From: an uncultured Eggerthellaceae bacterium
GTDB taxonomy: Bacteria > Actinomycetota > Coriobacteriia > Coriobacteriales > Eggerthellaceae
Assembly (NCBI GenBank): GCA_958452575.1
Contig: CAUDUM010000005.1
Coordinates: 124,001 to 188,000, forward strand
Direction of reading: 5' to 3'
Length of the DNA stretch: 64,000 nt
Under the pieces are notes generated by a model. It did no database searches, was not told the DNA's origin, and worked only from the letters and a program-made list of their open reading frames with translations. Position 1 is the first letter of the stretch. Every line of letters starts with the position of its first letter. Position numbers and translations under genes: made by a program. Of the stretch, positions 16,714-24,694 are shown piece after piece.

Positions 16714-18624
16714 ATGGGATCCTTGGGCATCACGAAAGAGCAGAAGCGCATGGTCGTCGTTTTGCTGGCGGGCGCGGTTTTGGTGGTTTTGAACCAGACG
16801 CTGCTTTCGCCTGCGCTGCCGTCGATCATGCAGCACATGGGCGTCGACGAGACCACGGTGCAGTGGCTCATCTCGGCATACGCGCTCACCGAGGCGGTCG
16901 TGATCCCCTTGGCGGCATGGTTCATGGGGCGATTTTCCACGCGCCGGCTGTTTTTGGGTTGCATGGCGCTGTTCGCGGCGGGCAGCTTGGTCGCCGCCAT
17001 CGCGCCGGCGTTCGCGGTGCTGCTGGTCGGCCGCGTGATGCAGGCGATGTCCACCGGCGTCATGATGGTGATGGTGATGTCTCTGATCCTGCTGACCTTC
17101 CCCCGCGAGAGCCGCGGCGCGGCGATGGGCCTGGTGGGCCTGGTGATCGCGTTCGCGCCCGCCATCGGTCCGACCGCGGGCGGCCTGCTGGTCGACGCGG
17201 TGGGCTGGCGCGCGCTGTTCGGCGTCGTGGTCGTCGCGTCGGTGCTGGTGATCGTGTTCGCGCAACGCACGCTCATCAACCATGAGGGCTTCCCGCGCAC
17301 CTCGATGGATCCGCTTTCGGTGATCCTGTCGACGGTGGGCTTGGTGCCGCTGCTGTACGGTCTGTCCTCGTTCGCCTCGTCCGACAACGCGGCGCCGTGC
17401 GTGGGGATGATGGTCGTCGGTCTGGTGCTGGTGGGTCTGTTCGCATGGCGCCAGTTCAAGCTCGACGAGCCGATGCTGCGCCTCGAGGTGCTCAAGAGCC
17501 GCCGCTACCGCACGGGCTTCATCGTCGTGGGCATCCTGCAGGCGATCCTTATCGGACTGAGCGTCCTCATGCCCCTGTATGTGCAGAACGTCCTGGGATT
17601 CTCGGCTACCATCAGCGGTTTGGCGACGCTGCCCGGCGCCGTCCTGGGCGCGGCGATGGGCCTGTTCGCCGGCCGCGTGTTCGACAAGTCGGGCGTGCGC
17701 GGCATCGCGATTGCGGGTGCCATCGTGCTGACGGCGGGCAGCGTCGGGATGTTCTTCCTCGGGGCGGGCTCGTCCATCATCTTCTTCATCGTCGCCTACG
17801 TGTCGGTGGGCATGGGCTTGCAGATGCTCACGACGCCCGTCAACACCTGGGGCGTCAACTCGCTCGACAACGAGCTCGTGCAGCACGCCACCGCCGTCTC
17901 CAACACGATGAACCAGGTGGGAGGCTCGCTGGGCACCGCGCTCATCATGTCGTTCAGCGCCATCGGCCTGTCGATGGCGGCGCCGGGCGCGTCTCCGGTC
18001 GAGCAGCTGGCGACGAGCTACCATCTGTCTTTCATGGCGGTGCTGGTGCTGGCGCTGATCGTTTTGGTGCTGGTGATGCTGTGCGTCCGCAACCGCAAGG
18101 GCGACAAGGACCCCGTGCGCGGCTCGTCGACCACGGTGGATCCCGCCGGCGTGCAGCACACCGTCGCCGAGGTGATGGACACCCGCCCGCTGACCATCCC
18201 CGCCAGCGCCCATATGGGCGAAGCTGCGCGCGCGTTGGCGGCGTCCGGCGCCAGCGGCGCGATCGTGGTGGGGTCCGACGGTGCAGTGGAGGGTTTCCTA
18301 TCCAACGGCGATGTGCTGCGCTACTTTGGCGACGAGATGCAGGCCGTCACGGGATCGACCGGTTTTCTGGTGCTGCGCCAGATGGATGACGAGAACGTCT
18401 ACGAGCGCGTCAAGCATCTCAACGACATCAACGTCGGCCAGATGGCCACCAAGCAGGTCGTGAGCGTGGGGCCGGACGTGTCGTTCGAGGAGGCGTGCCA
18501 TGTGCTCGCGGACAAGCGCCTCAAGGAGCTGCCCATCGTCGAGGACGGCAAGCTGATCGGCGCGCTGCATCGCAGCGACCTCATGCGCGCGATCGCCTCC
18601 ATGCTCGAGGATGTCGAGCGGTAG
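16714..18624 (+). CDS. MFS multidrug-type exporter (DHA2/EmrB-like) fused to a CBS-domain pair
   Basis: The 636-residue protein starts with an MFS domain of ~460 residues (probably 14 helices): LNQTLLSPALPSIM in helix 1 and GRFSTRRLFLGCM after helix 2 are typical of the DHA2 drug:H+ antiporter family. After the last helix (VLALIVLVLVMLCVRNRK) comes a hydrophilic part of ~165 residues with two CBS domains: VAEVMDTRPLTIP... and VGQMATKQVVSVG...KELPIVEDGKLIG. CBS pairs usually bind adenine nucleotides, so transport may respond to energy state or cyclic nucleotides. The ATG has GGAAAGGCGAGG upstream. Divergent marR and the shared operator suggest substrate-induced expression. A terminator follows. 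Confidence 0.9.
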   Translation: MGSLGITKEQKRMVVVLLAGAVLVVLNQTLLSPALPSIMQHMGVDETTVQWLISAYALTEAVVIPLAAWFMGRFSTRRLFLGCMALFAAGSLVAAIAPAFAVLLVGRVMQAMSTGVMMVMVMSLILLTFPRESRGAAMGLVGLVIAFAPAIGPTAGGLLVDAVGWRALFGVVVVASVLVIVFAQRTLINHEGFPRTSMDPLSVILSTVGLVPLLYGLSSFASSDNAAPCVGMMVVGLVLVGLFAWRQFKLDEPMLRLEVLKSRRYRTGFIVVGILQAILIGLSVLMPLYVQNVLGFSATISGLATLPGAVLGAAMGLFAGRVFDKSGVRGIAIAGAIVLTAGSVGMFFLGAGSSIIFFIVAYVSVGMGLQMLTTPVNTWGVNSLDNELVQHATAVSNTMNQVGGSLGTALIMSFSAIGLSMAAPGASPVEQLATSYHLSFMAVLVLALIVLVLVMLCVRNRKGDKDPVRGSSTTVDPAGVQHTVAEVMDTRPLTIPASAHMGEAARALAASGASGAIVVGSDGAVEGFLSNGDVLRYFGDEMQAVTGSTGFLVLRQMDDENVYERVKHLNDINVGQMATKQVVSVGPDVSFEEACHVLADKRLKELPIVEDGKLIGALHRSDLMRAIASMLEDVER

Positions 18625-18665
18625 GGGCGGGCGGCTCTCTTTTTTGCAGTGCGCTTCGCCAGATT

Positions 18666-18712
18666 GCAACCGCGCCATCCGCGGATCATGCGGAGGGCGC
18701 GGTTGCTTTTTT
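18666..18712 (+). terminator. Rho-independent terminator of the MFS-CBS gene
   Basis: An 11-bp perfect stem (18666-18676 with 18696-18706), extended inside by TCCGC/GCGGA, is followed by six T. Confidence 0.9.
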
Positions 18713-18772
18713 GCAAGCCGATTGTTGCCCGATCGTGAAGCGTGCGTTGTGATCCGGCATGCGTGTGCCGGG

Positions 18773-18778
18773 TATAAT
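18773..18778 (+). promoter_or_regulatory. Probable -10 element of the repeat-protein gene
   Basis: TATAAT lies 33 bases before the ATG at 18811. A TTGTGA at 18747 is 20 bases away, a poor spacing for a -35. Confidence 0.45.
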
Positions 18779-18810
18779 CGGAGAAACGTTTCCCAAAGGA
18801 GGGCTTCGCC

Positions 18811-19485
18811 ATGGCCGACGTTTCCCGCGACGACTACTTCCATATGCCGATGGATGCCGACGGCGTGTCGGATCCCAACGTGATCCCCGCGCAGAACGTG
18901 TCGGTGGACGACGTATCAGCTGATGGCGGGACCGATGCTCAGGAGATCCCCGCCGACCGCATCCGGATAGAGACGCCCCATCGCTGCGCGCGACCTGCGC
19001 GCGAGGTTCCCGCCGCCCAGAAGATCAAGGGAGCCGTCCAGATGGCGGGAGGCGCCGCGTTGGTGGCGGCCGGCGTTCCGATGTGCGTGCTTCCCGGGCC
19101 GGGCGTTGCATCCATCGCAGGCGGCGCGGCGCTGGCGAGCAAGGGGCATCGCAATTTCACCGGACGCGAGGCAACGCCGATCGAGGCCAAGCTCGATGAG
19201 GCTGCAGAGAAGCTCGGGGCTGCCGCCAAAGAGCAGGCGGCGAAGGCTGCGCGAAGCGCAGTGGAGAAGGCTCCCGAAATCGCAGGTAATGCTGCGCGGA
19301 CCGTTGCGCAGAAGGCCCCGGAGGTGGCGGGCAATGCCGCGCGCGTCGTGGCGCGGAAAGCGCCTGAGGTGGCGGGGAAGACGGTGGTTGCAACCGTGAA
19401 GGCGGCGCCCAAGGTCGCCGGCGCCGCAGCCAAAGCCGCCAAGGCAGGCGTCGGATTCGTCGTCAACCGCCGCAAAGGCCGCTAG
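18811..19485 (+). CDS. PGPGW-like membrane-associated protein with 15-residue helical repeats
   Basis: The 224-residue protein has three parts. Residues 1-70 are acidic and polar. Residues ~75-110 are a Gly/Ala hydrophobic segment with LPGPGVASIAGGAALASKG, resembling the PGPGW putative transmembrane motif. The rest is an Ala/Lys/Glu-rich amphipathic region with four 15-residue repeats (consensus AARxVxxKAPEVAGN) and a basic end NRRKGR. Such periodicity resembles apolipoprotein or LEA-type helices that lie on membranes. The perfect AAAGGAGG before the ATG supports the start. The function is unknown; a membrane-surface or stress role is a guess from composition. Confidence 0.7.
   Translation: MADVSRDDYFHMPMDADGVSDPNVIPAQNVSVDDVSADGGTDAQEIPADRIRIETPHRCARPAREVPAAQKIKGAVQMAGGAALVAAGVPMCVLPGPGVASIAGGAALASKGHRNFTGREATPIEAKLDEAAEKLGAAAKEQAAKAARSAVEKAPEIAGNAARTVAQKAPEVAGNAARVVARKAPEVAGKTVVATVKAAPKVAGAAAKAAKAGVGFVVNRRKGR
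19246..19425 (+). repeat. Four 45-bp in-frame repeats
   Basis: Units 19246-19290, 19291-19335, 19336-19380 and 19381-19425 each encode 15 residues. The first three share A-A-R at the start and K-A-P-E-(I/V)-A-G; the fourth is diverged. Confidence 0.8.
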
Positions 19486-19634
19486 CGGGCCAAATCCGAT
19501 AGCCGGGGGTCGTATTCCGCATAGGCACACCGCCTTCAATATGATTTTGCGCGTGCGGCGGGACTATCCTGTCGTCGCGGCGGATCTTATGGCAAACACT
19601 CCCGGGTGATCTGGGCGTTCGACCCTTCCGTCCC

Positions 19635-20303
19635 TTATCGCTGCATCGGGTTTCGAAGAACGTCCTTCAGCTTATCGCGGGAAATGACGCCCTCGCGGAG
19701 GATGGCGATGCCGTCTTCCGCATCGGGGTCGGCGGCTGCGACCGTGCTGGAGACGGGGCCGGGCGTGGGGCCGCCGTCCAGGTAGAGCGCCACAGCATCG
19801 CCCAGCTCTTCGGCGGCTTCCGCGGCGGTTTGCGCGGAAGCGTCGCCGGAGCGGTTGGCGCTCGACGTTGCAAGCGGCCCCGTCGCCTCCAGGATTGCCA
19901 GTGACGCGGCGGAGTCGGGGATACGGACGCCCTGCGTGCGCGGGAAGCGCTCTCCCTCCGCGACGCGCACGGTGGCGAAGGGGCAGCCGGGCTCCGCGAT
20001 GCAGATGGGGGAGAAGCCTCCGGGGCAGAGCGCCCGTGCGAGCTTGTCGAGCGGGGCGGGGAGCGAGAGCCCGAAGCGCGGCAGGTCGTCAAGCGACGGC
20101 AGCAGCACCTGCACCGCCTTTTGGGTGGGACGGCGTTTCGCCGCGAAGATCCGCGCGACCGCGTCGGGGTTCGTCGGGTCGGCTGCCACGCCGTACACCG
20201 TGTCGGTGGGGATGACGACGAGTTCGCCCCGTCCGATCAGCTCCGCGGCAAGCGCGATCGACTCCTCGCCGATCTTTCGGATGCCATACGATCCGTCCGT
20301 CAT
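19635..20303 (-). CDS. L-threonylcarbamoyladenylate synthase (Sua5/YciO/YrdC)
   Basis: The 222-residue protein has the YrdC fold signatures: GELVVIPTDTVYGVAADPTN, RIFAAKRRPTQKAVQVLL, and GPLATSSANRSGDAS. It makes threonylcarbamoyl-AMP from threonine, bicarbonate and ATP, the first step of the tRNA t6A37 modification, working with TsaD, TsaB and TsaE (not in this window). Length corresponds to the short TsaC type without the Sua5 C-terminal domain. I chose the ATG at 20303 since homologous sequence begins there; an open extension upstream to 20408 lacks family features and a ribosome site. The start is less certain than the identity. Confidence 0.9.
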   Translation of the reverse strand: MTDGSYGIRKIGEESIALAAELIGRGELVVIPTDTVYGVAADPTNPDAVARIFAAKRRPTQKAVQVLLPSLDDLPRFGLSLPAPLDKLARALCPGGFSPICIAEPGCPFATVRVAEGERFPRTQGVRIPDSAASLAILEATGPLATSSANRSGDASAQTAAEAAEELGDAVALYLDGGPTPGPVSSTVAAADPDAEDGIAILREGVISRDKLKDVLRNPMQR

Positions 20304-20665
20304 CTTTCCGTTTCGCCTCGTTCCGGTCTTTTCCTCGCGCTTTTCCGCCACGCATCGTGCTGTTGCGATGGATGAATGGGCATGTTTGCCATGCGGGAAG
20401 TGTATCATGCTTGCATCAAGCGGGCTGGATGCAGGTTTTTCAACGATGGTCGACGTTTCGCATAGCGGAAAGCCGCCTGTTGCAGCATGACTCCTTGCAG
20501 CTCATGGGGACGCCCAATCAAAACGCCAGGTGGGGAGCGCGTGGATCGTGATGGGTGTTCGATGGTGATCTGCTTCAGCGTTTCAAACGAGGTGGTCGCG
20601 TCGTCCAACGGGCAAAAACCTGCATCCAATATCGCCTCGACCGTCACTGAGAAGGGGGGCACGTT
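20304..20665. other. Divergent gap between the Sua5/TsaC and Nudix genes
   Basis: The 362 bases hold the promoters of the two divergent genes. I see an A/T-richer patch around 20390-20410 (GTGTATCATGC) and no convincing -35/-10 pair. No small gene with a good ribosome site is apparent. Confidence 0.4.
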
Positions 20666-21178
20666 ATGCCGACGCCTGAGTTCATCTTGAAGCTGCGCGA
20701 GAAGATCGGACATGATCCGCTGTGGCTGGTGGGCGTGACCGCCTATATCGAGGACGGCAACGGACGTATCCTGCTGGGCCGACGTGCCGACAACGGCAAC
20801 TGGGCACTCATCTCGGGCATCAACGAACCGGGCGAGGAGCCCGCCGACACCGTCATCCGCGAGGCGTACGAGGAGGCGGGCGTCGACGTGGTTCCGACGG
20901 CGCTGGTTTCGGTGAAGGCGGACGATCGGCTCATCACGTACGCCAATGGGGACCAGACGCGCTACCTGGACCTCCTGTTCATCTGCCGGCTGGCGGACGG
21001 CGGTGCATCCGAGGCGCACGTCAACGACGACGAGAGCCTGGCGGTGGGGTGGTTTTCGCCGGATGATCTCCCCGAACCGCTCCAGCCCTCGACCGCCGTC
21101 CGCATCGATCGCGTCCGCCGCTACCGCGAGCGCGCCGCAACGGGCGATGCGAGCGCGCTGTTTGCCTTCGGCGGCTGA
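20666..21178 (+). CDS. Nudix hydrolase
   Basis: The 170-residue cytoplasmic enzyme has a complete Nudix box starting at about residue 51: G-I-N-E-P-G-E-E followed by REAYEEAGV, with the Mg-binding Glu residues in place. Such enzymes split nucleoside diphosphates linked to another group; the substrate here cannot be told. The C-terminal part carries WFSPDDLPEPL, common in ADP-ribose or NADH pyrophosphatase-like members. The ATG follows AAGGGGGGC. A terminator follows. Confidence 0.92.
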   Translation: MPTPEFILKLREKIGHDPLWLVGVTAYIEDGNGRILLGRRADNGNWALISGINEPGEEPADTVIREAYEEAGVDVVPTALVSVKADDRLITYANGDQTRYLDLLFICRLADGGASEAHVNDDESLAVGWFSPDDLPEPLQPSTAVRIDRVRRYRERAATGDASALFAFGG

Positions 21179-21191
21179 GTGCACCGAAGGT

Positions 21192-21258
21192 GGATCCGCG
21201 ACCGAAATGCGCGATAATATGGCGTTCAAATGCGCATTTCGGTCGCGGATCCGTTTTT
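21192..21258 (+). terminator. Long hairpin terminator (21-bp perfect stem)
   Basis: Arms 21192-21212 and 21232-21252 are perfectly complementary over 21 bases, loop 19 bases, followed by TTTTT at 21254-21258. It lies between convergent genes. The arm contains CGACCGAAATGCG, also found in the hairpin at 44291. Confidence 0.85.
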
Positions 21259-21334
21259 GCGCCGGCGCTAAACGGGCGCTTTCCGTTCGGAAGGCGTTGC
21301 CGCTTTTCCTCCGAAGCTGCGTTGACGCGAGCGC

Positions 21335-22036
21335 CTATTTCACCTTCAGCGACTGCAGGTAGTCTTTTTCCCGCTTGTCGATGCGGCGGCTCTCGCGCGC
21401 CTTCTGCAGCGATTTGTTGTGCGTCCACGCATCCAGCGCGATCGGGCGCGCCTCGAACAGCGGTAGCGTCGCGACAGGCTGCTTGATCAGCGCGAACGAG
21501 TAATACCAGGCGCGTGCCATGTTGATGTAGTACTCCGGGCGGTCGATCCGCGCCACGAGCTGCAGGTGCTCGGGCTCGAACGCGTCGTCGAGGAACAGCG
21601 TCATCAGCTGCACGACGCCGAAGCGCACGGTGTATTCGGGTTCCGCCGCTATCCATCCGCGGATGCGCTCCAACACTGCGGGAAGGTCCTTCTTGAACGC
21701 CGGAACGCGGATGAGATCACAGGTCGCCCAATTGTCGACGTGCGGCAAAAACGCGTCCAGCATCTCGAACGCTTCGTCCGGCGTCTTCGCCAAAAGCCCG
21801 ATGAGCTCGCCATGGAGGTTGTTCTCCTCGTAGAGCGCATGCGGCAGCTGCGCCATGAACATCCGTGCCTCGACCTCGCGCGTCCGCGCCATCTCGCGGG
21901 CGTAGCGGCGAAGCGCGGGGGAGCGCACGCCCAGGACGCGCGCGGGATCGATCGTGGGGATGAGCTTGGATTGGAACTGCTGGTACGCGGGGTCTGCGAG
22001 TGCGGCGAGCTCGCGGGCGATGCGGTCTGAAGTCAT
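21335..22036 (-). CDS. AlkD-like DNA alkylation repair protein
   Basis: The 233-residue, all-helical protein fits the AlkD family of HEAT-like-repeat DNA glycosylases: VLGVRSPALRRYAREMAR, FLPHVDNWATCDLIR (the Asp/Trp pair typical of AlkD active sites), and a basic C-terminus. AlkD enzymes excise N3- and N7-alkylpurines. The start ATG overlaps the stop of the LysR gene (ATGA), with AGGAG upstream, so the two are co-translated. Sequence suggests the DNA-alkylation-repair clade common in gut bacteria; activity is unproven for many members. Confidence 0.82.
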   Translation of the reverse strand: MTSDRIARELAALADPAYQQFQSKLIPTIDPARVLGVRSPALRRYAREMARTREVEARMFMAQLPHALYEENNLHGELIGLLAKTPDEAFEMLDAFLPHVDNWATCDLIRVPAFKKDLPAVLERIRGWIAAEPEYTVRFGVVQLMTLFLDDAFEPEHLQLVARIDRPEYYINMARAWYYSFALIKQPVATLPLFEARPIALDAWTHNKSLQKARESRRIDKREKDYLQSLKVK

Positions 22037-22902
22037 CGTTCTTGCTCCTGTTCCTGGTTTTCCTGTTGGGCTGCCCATTCGAACAACTCGAGGGCTTGCG
22101 CCGGGCCGTCGACGTTGGCGAGCAGGTAAAAGCTCGCGCGCGCTTCGGGATCGTCGAGCGGCACGACGGTGCGTCCGGGCATCTGGCCGGACAGATAGGC
22201 GGCGTCGGTGACGAACCCCAGAAGCGGCGAGGTCGTCGACAGCCGCTCGAACACCACGCGGTCCTCCTGCACGAGGAAGGTGGAATGCGGCATCTTCGCG
22301 TCGACCAGCCCCCGCCAGAAACCGATGCCCCCCATCAGCAGGAAGTCCTCGCCGTCCACGTCGGCGAACGTGAGTGATTCCCGCTCGGCGAAAGGGTGCC
22401 CGTCCGGGACGCTGATCGCCAGCACCTCGTCCATGAGGTGGCAGCAGCGCACGGCGGGGTAGCGCAACGGCTTGAGAGAGATGCCCAAATCAAGGTCGCG
22501 GTCGAGTATGCCGCGCTCCACATCCTGCTGCCGCATGGTGCGCGACGACAGCAGGCGCTCCGGAAAGCGTTCGACCGACAGGGCGGTGAGGCGCCAGAGC
22601 GGCGCGGGCGCAACCGTCCCCACCAAAAGCGACGTGGCGCGATGAGCCAACTCGTCGAGCGCAATGCGCATGAGCCGCTCCTCGTGCAGGATTGAGCGCG
22701 CGTATTCCAACGCCGTCCTGCCCGCATGGTTGAGCGCCACGCTGCGCCCGTTGCGGTCGAGCAGCACGCAACCCAGGTCGCCCTCCAGGCGTGCGAGAGA
22801 GCGGCTGAGCGCGGGCTGCGAGATGCGCAGCCGCTCCGCCGCCGCGCTCACGGTGCCGAGCTCGGCAACGGCGTCCAACTGTCTCAGCTGGTCGATGTTC
22901 AT
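22033..22902 (-). CDS. LysR-family transcriptional regulator
   Basis: The 289-residue protein has the classic N-terminal HTH (FxAVAELGTVSAAAERLRISQPALSRSLARLE) and a periplasmic-binding-like effector domain. AAGGGAGA is 3 bases before the ATG. It overlaps the AlkD-like gene by 4 bases downstream and is divergent from an aldo/keto reductase gene 115 bases away, the usual LysR arrangement for a direct target. The inducer is unknown. Confidence 0.92.
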   Translation of the reverse strand: MNIDQLRQLDAVAELGTVSAAAERLRISQPALSRSLARLEGDLGCVLLDRNGRSVALNHAGRTALEYARSILHEERLMRIALDELAHRATSLLVGTVAPAPLWRLTALSVERFPERLLSSRTMRQQDVERGILDRDLDLGISLKPLRYPAVRCCHLMDEVLAISVPDGHPFAERESLTFADVDGEDFLLMGGIGFWRGLVDAKMPHSTFLVQEDRVVFERLSTTSPLLGFVTDAAYLSGQMPGRTVVPLDDPEARASFYLLANVDGPAQALELFEWAAQQENQEQEQER

Positions 22903-23017
22903 GCTTCTCCCTTATGCGCAACATGCATATGAAACGCTCCGAACAGCATTGTACTTCAAAGGATTCGCTTGCCAAAATGACATCAGTGAACCGAATCGGA
23001 ATCGAAAGGACGCTGAC

Positions 23018-23875
23018 ATGATCAACTTCAAGATGAACGACGGGCATGAAATCCCCGCGCTGGGATTCGGCGTGTACCTGATGACCTCCGCGGAGGTGGA
23101 GGAGTTTCTGCCGAAGGCCATCGAGGCGGGCTATCGCCACATCGACACCGCTAACGCGTACTTCAACGAGGTCGCCGTGGGCAAAGCCATCCGCGAGAGC
23201 GGGATCCCGCGCGAGGAGTTCTTCGTCACCACCAAGCTGTTCCCGCAAAGCTACCCCTACGAGCAGTGCAAGGCGGACATCGACGCGACGCTCGAGCGCC
23301 TGGGCCTCGATTACGTCGACCTGTTGCTGTTCCACCAGCCCTACGGCGATTACGTCGACGGATGGCCCGCCATGGAGGAGGCCGTGCGCGCGGGCAAGGT
23401 GCGCTCGATCGGCTTGTCGAACTTCCCCATCCACAAGATCAAGCAGATCATGGAGGTTGCTGAGATCAAGCCCGCCGCGCTGCAGGTGGAGCTCAACCCC
23501 TACTGGAACCAGCATGCGCTCAAGGCCGAGCTGGCGAAGATCGGGCTGGGCGACATCGTCTACGAAGGCTGGTACCCGTTCGGCCACGGCGACGCGAAAC
23601 TGCTGGCCGAGCCGGTGATCGCCAAGATCGCCGAGGCGCATGGCAAGACGGTCGCCCAGGTCATCCTGCGCTGGATGCTGCAGGAGGGCGTGGTCACCTT
23701 CCCCAAGACGACCAACCCCCAGCACGTCCTCGACAACATCGACGTGTTCGACTTCGAGCTGTCCGACGACGAGATGGCGCGCATCAACGCGCTGCCGCAG
23801 AAGGCCTACTACGACGTGCCCGAGAAGGCGCCCGATTTCGTGCTGGTGCAAAACGATTACAGCAAGCAGGCGTAG
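23018..23875 (+). CDS. Aldo/keto reductase (2,5-diketo-gluconate reductase-like)
   Basis: The 285-residue NADPH-dependent oxidoreductase shows the complete AKR catalytic tetrad: Asp43 and Tyr48 in HIDTANAY, Lys73 in TTKLFP, His106 in LFHQPYG. The C-terminal part contains VTFPKTTNPQHVLDN, which binds the cofactor phosphate. It reduces aldehydes and ketones; the substrate is not predictable. The ATG at 23018 has GAAAGGA upstream; the frame is open earlier but runs through the divergent lysR gene. It is probably controlled by that LysR. Confidence 0.93.
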   Translation: MINFKMNDGHEIPALGFGVYLMTSAEVEEFLPKAIEAGYRHIDTANAYFNEVAVGKAIRESGIPREEFFVTTKLFPQSYPYEQCKADIDATLERLGLDYVDLLLFHQPYGDYVDGWPAMEEAVRAGKVRSIGLSNFPIHKIKQIMEVAEIKPAALQVELNPYWNQHALKAELAKIGLGDIVYEGWYPFGHGDAKLLAEPVIAKIAEAHGKTVAQVILRWMLQEGVVTFPKTTNPQHVLDNIDVFDFELSDDEMARINALPQKAYYDVPEKAPDFVLVQNDYSKQA

Positions 23876-23971
23876 GGATGCGGTATTGGCCTGATGGCGA
23901 CGCTCTGCGCTGAAAGAGCCTGGCGCGCCTGATCTGGCGGAGCTTCAGGCAGTGCGGCTCGCCAGGAGCCG

Positions 23972-24532
23972 CTATCTGAACAGCGGCTTGGTGAGGGCGA
24001 TGTAGCTTTCCGCGAGCAGGCGGGGATCGGCGGCGAACGCCGTCCGCGCCCAGCGGATGATCATGTCGACGAGGGATCCCGCGATGTGCTCGACGAGGAA
24101 CCGCCGATCCACCGATCCCGCCGCCCCGTCAAGCGCGGCGGGAAGCGCGCGATCCGCCTGCTGCGCCAGGCTCTCGCGCAGCAGGCGCTCGAACGACCCC
24201 GCGCCGTCGCTCACGACGAGCGCCCTCACTCCCGATTTCCGCTCCTGGATGTGGCGCAGAAGATGCTCCACCATCGACGCGTCGTCGGTGCGCTCGGTGA
24301 AGTCGTGCTCCTCTTCCGGAGCGACGGGGCTGGTTGCATGCGTGCAGATCTCGTCGACAAGCCGGGCGAGGAGATCCTCCTTGCCGCGATAGTGCGCGTA
24401 GAACGTGCTGCGCCCGATGTCCGCCTCGTCTAGGACATCCTGGACGGTTATCTGGGAGTAGCGCTTAGTCTCCAGCAGAGAGCAGAACGCCGCTTGGACG
24501 GCCTTTTCGGTACGCGCTTTCCTTCGATCCAT
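23972..24532 (-). CDS. TetR-family transcriptional regulator
   Basis: The 186-residue protein has a TetR HTH: ITVQDVLDEADIGRSTFYAHYRGKEDLL (residues ~27-55), with the conserved STFYxHF/Y-type helix. The C-terminal ligand domain is all-helical and resembles the TetR_C group with a tail SYIALTKPLFR. AGGAAAAG precedes the ATG. It faces an EamA-family exporter gene across a 162-base gap that has GAACAT/ATGTTC palindromes, so it likely represses that exporter. Confidence 0.92.
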   Translation of the reverse strand: MDRRKARTEKAVQAAFCSLLETKRYSQITVQDVLDEADIGRSTFYAHYRGKEDLLARLVDEICTHATSPVAPEEEHDFTERTDDASMVEHLLRHIQERKSGVRALVVSDGAGSFERLLRESLAQQADRALPAALDGAAGSVDRRFLVEHIAGSLVDMIIRWARTAFAADPRLLAESYIALTKPLFR

Positions 24533-24555
24533 CGCTTTTCCTATTATCCTCGTTC

Positions 24556-24671
24556 ATGTACATAGTTCCGCGATTGTCCGGAAACGAACGGATGGCGAGC
24601 ATTGTTCCTGTTGCTGATTCCGGGTACCTGCTATGTTCGAAACATGATATGCGAAAACGAACATCATGTTC
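24556..24671. promoter_or_regulatory. Candidate TetR operators and exporter promoter
   Basis: Three palindromes lie in the divergent gap: ATGTACAT (24556-24563), ATGTT-CGA-AACAT (24633-24645) and GAACAT-C-ATGTTC (24659-24671). The last two share the ATGTT/AACAT half-site. An extended -10 TGCTATGTT (24629-24637) overlaps the middle one. The assignment to the neighbouring TetR is inferred. Confidence 0.5.
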
Positions 24672-24694
24672 AGAAAAAGGGAGAAACTGTCCGC

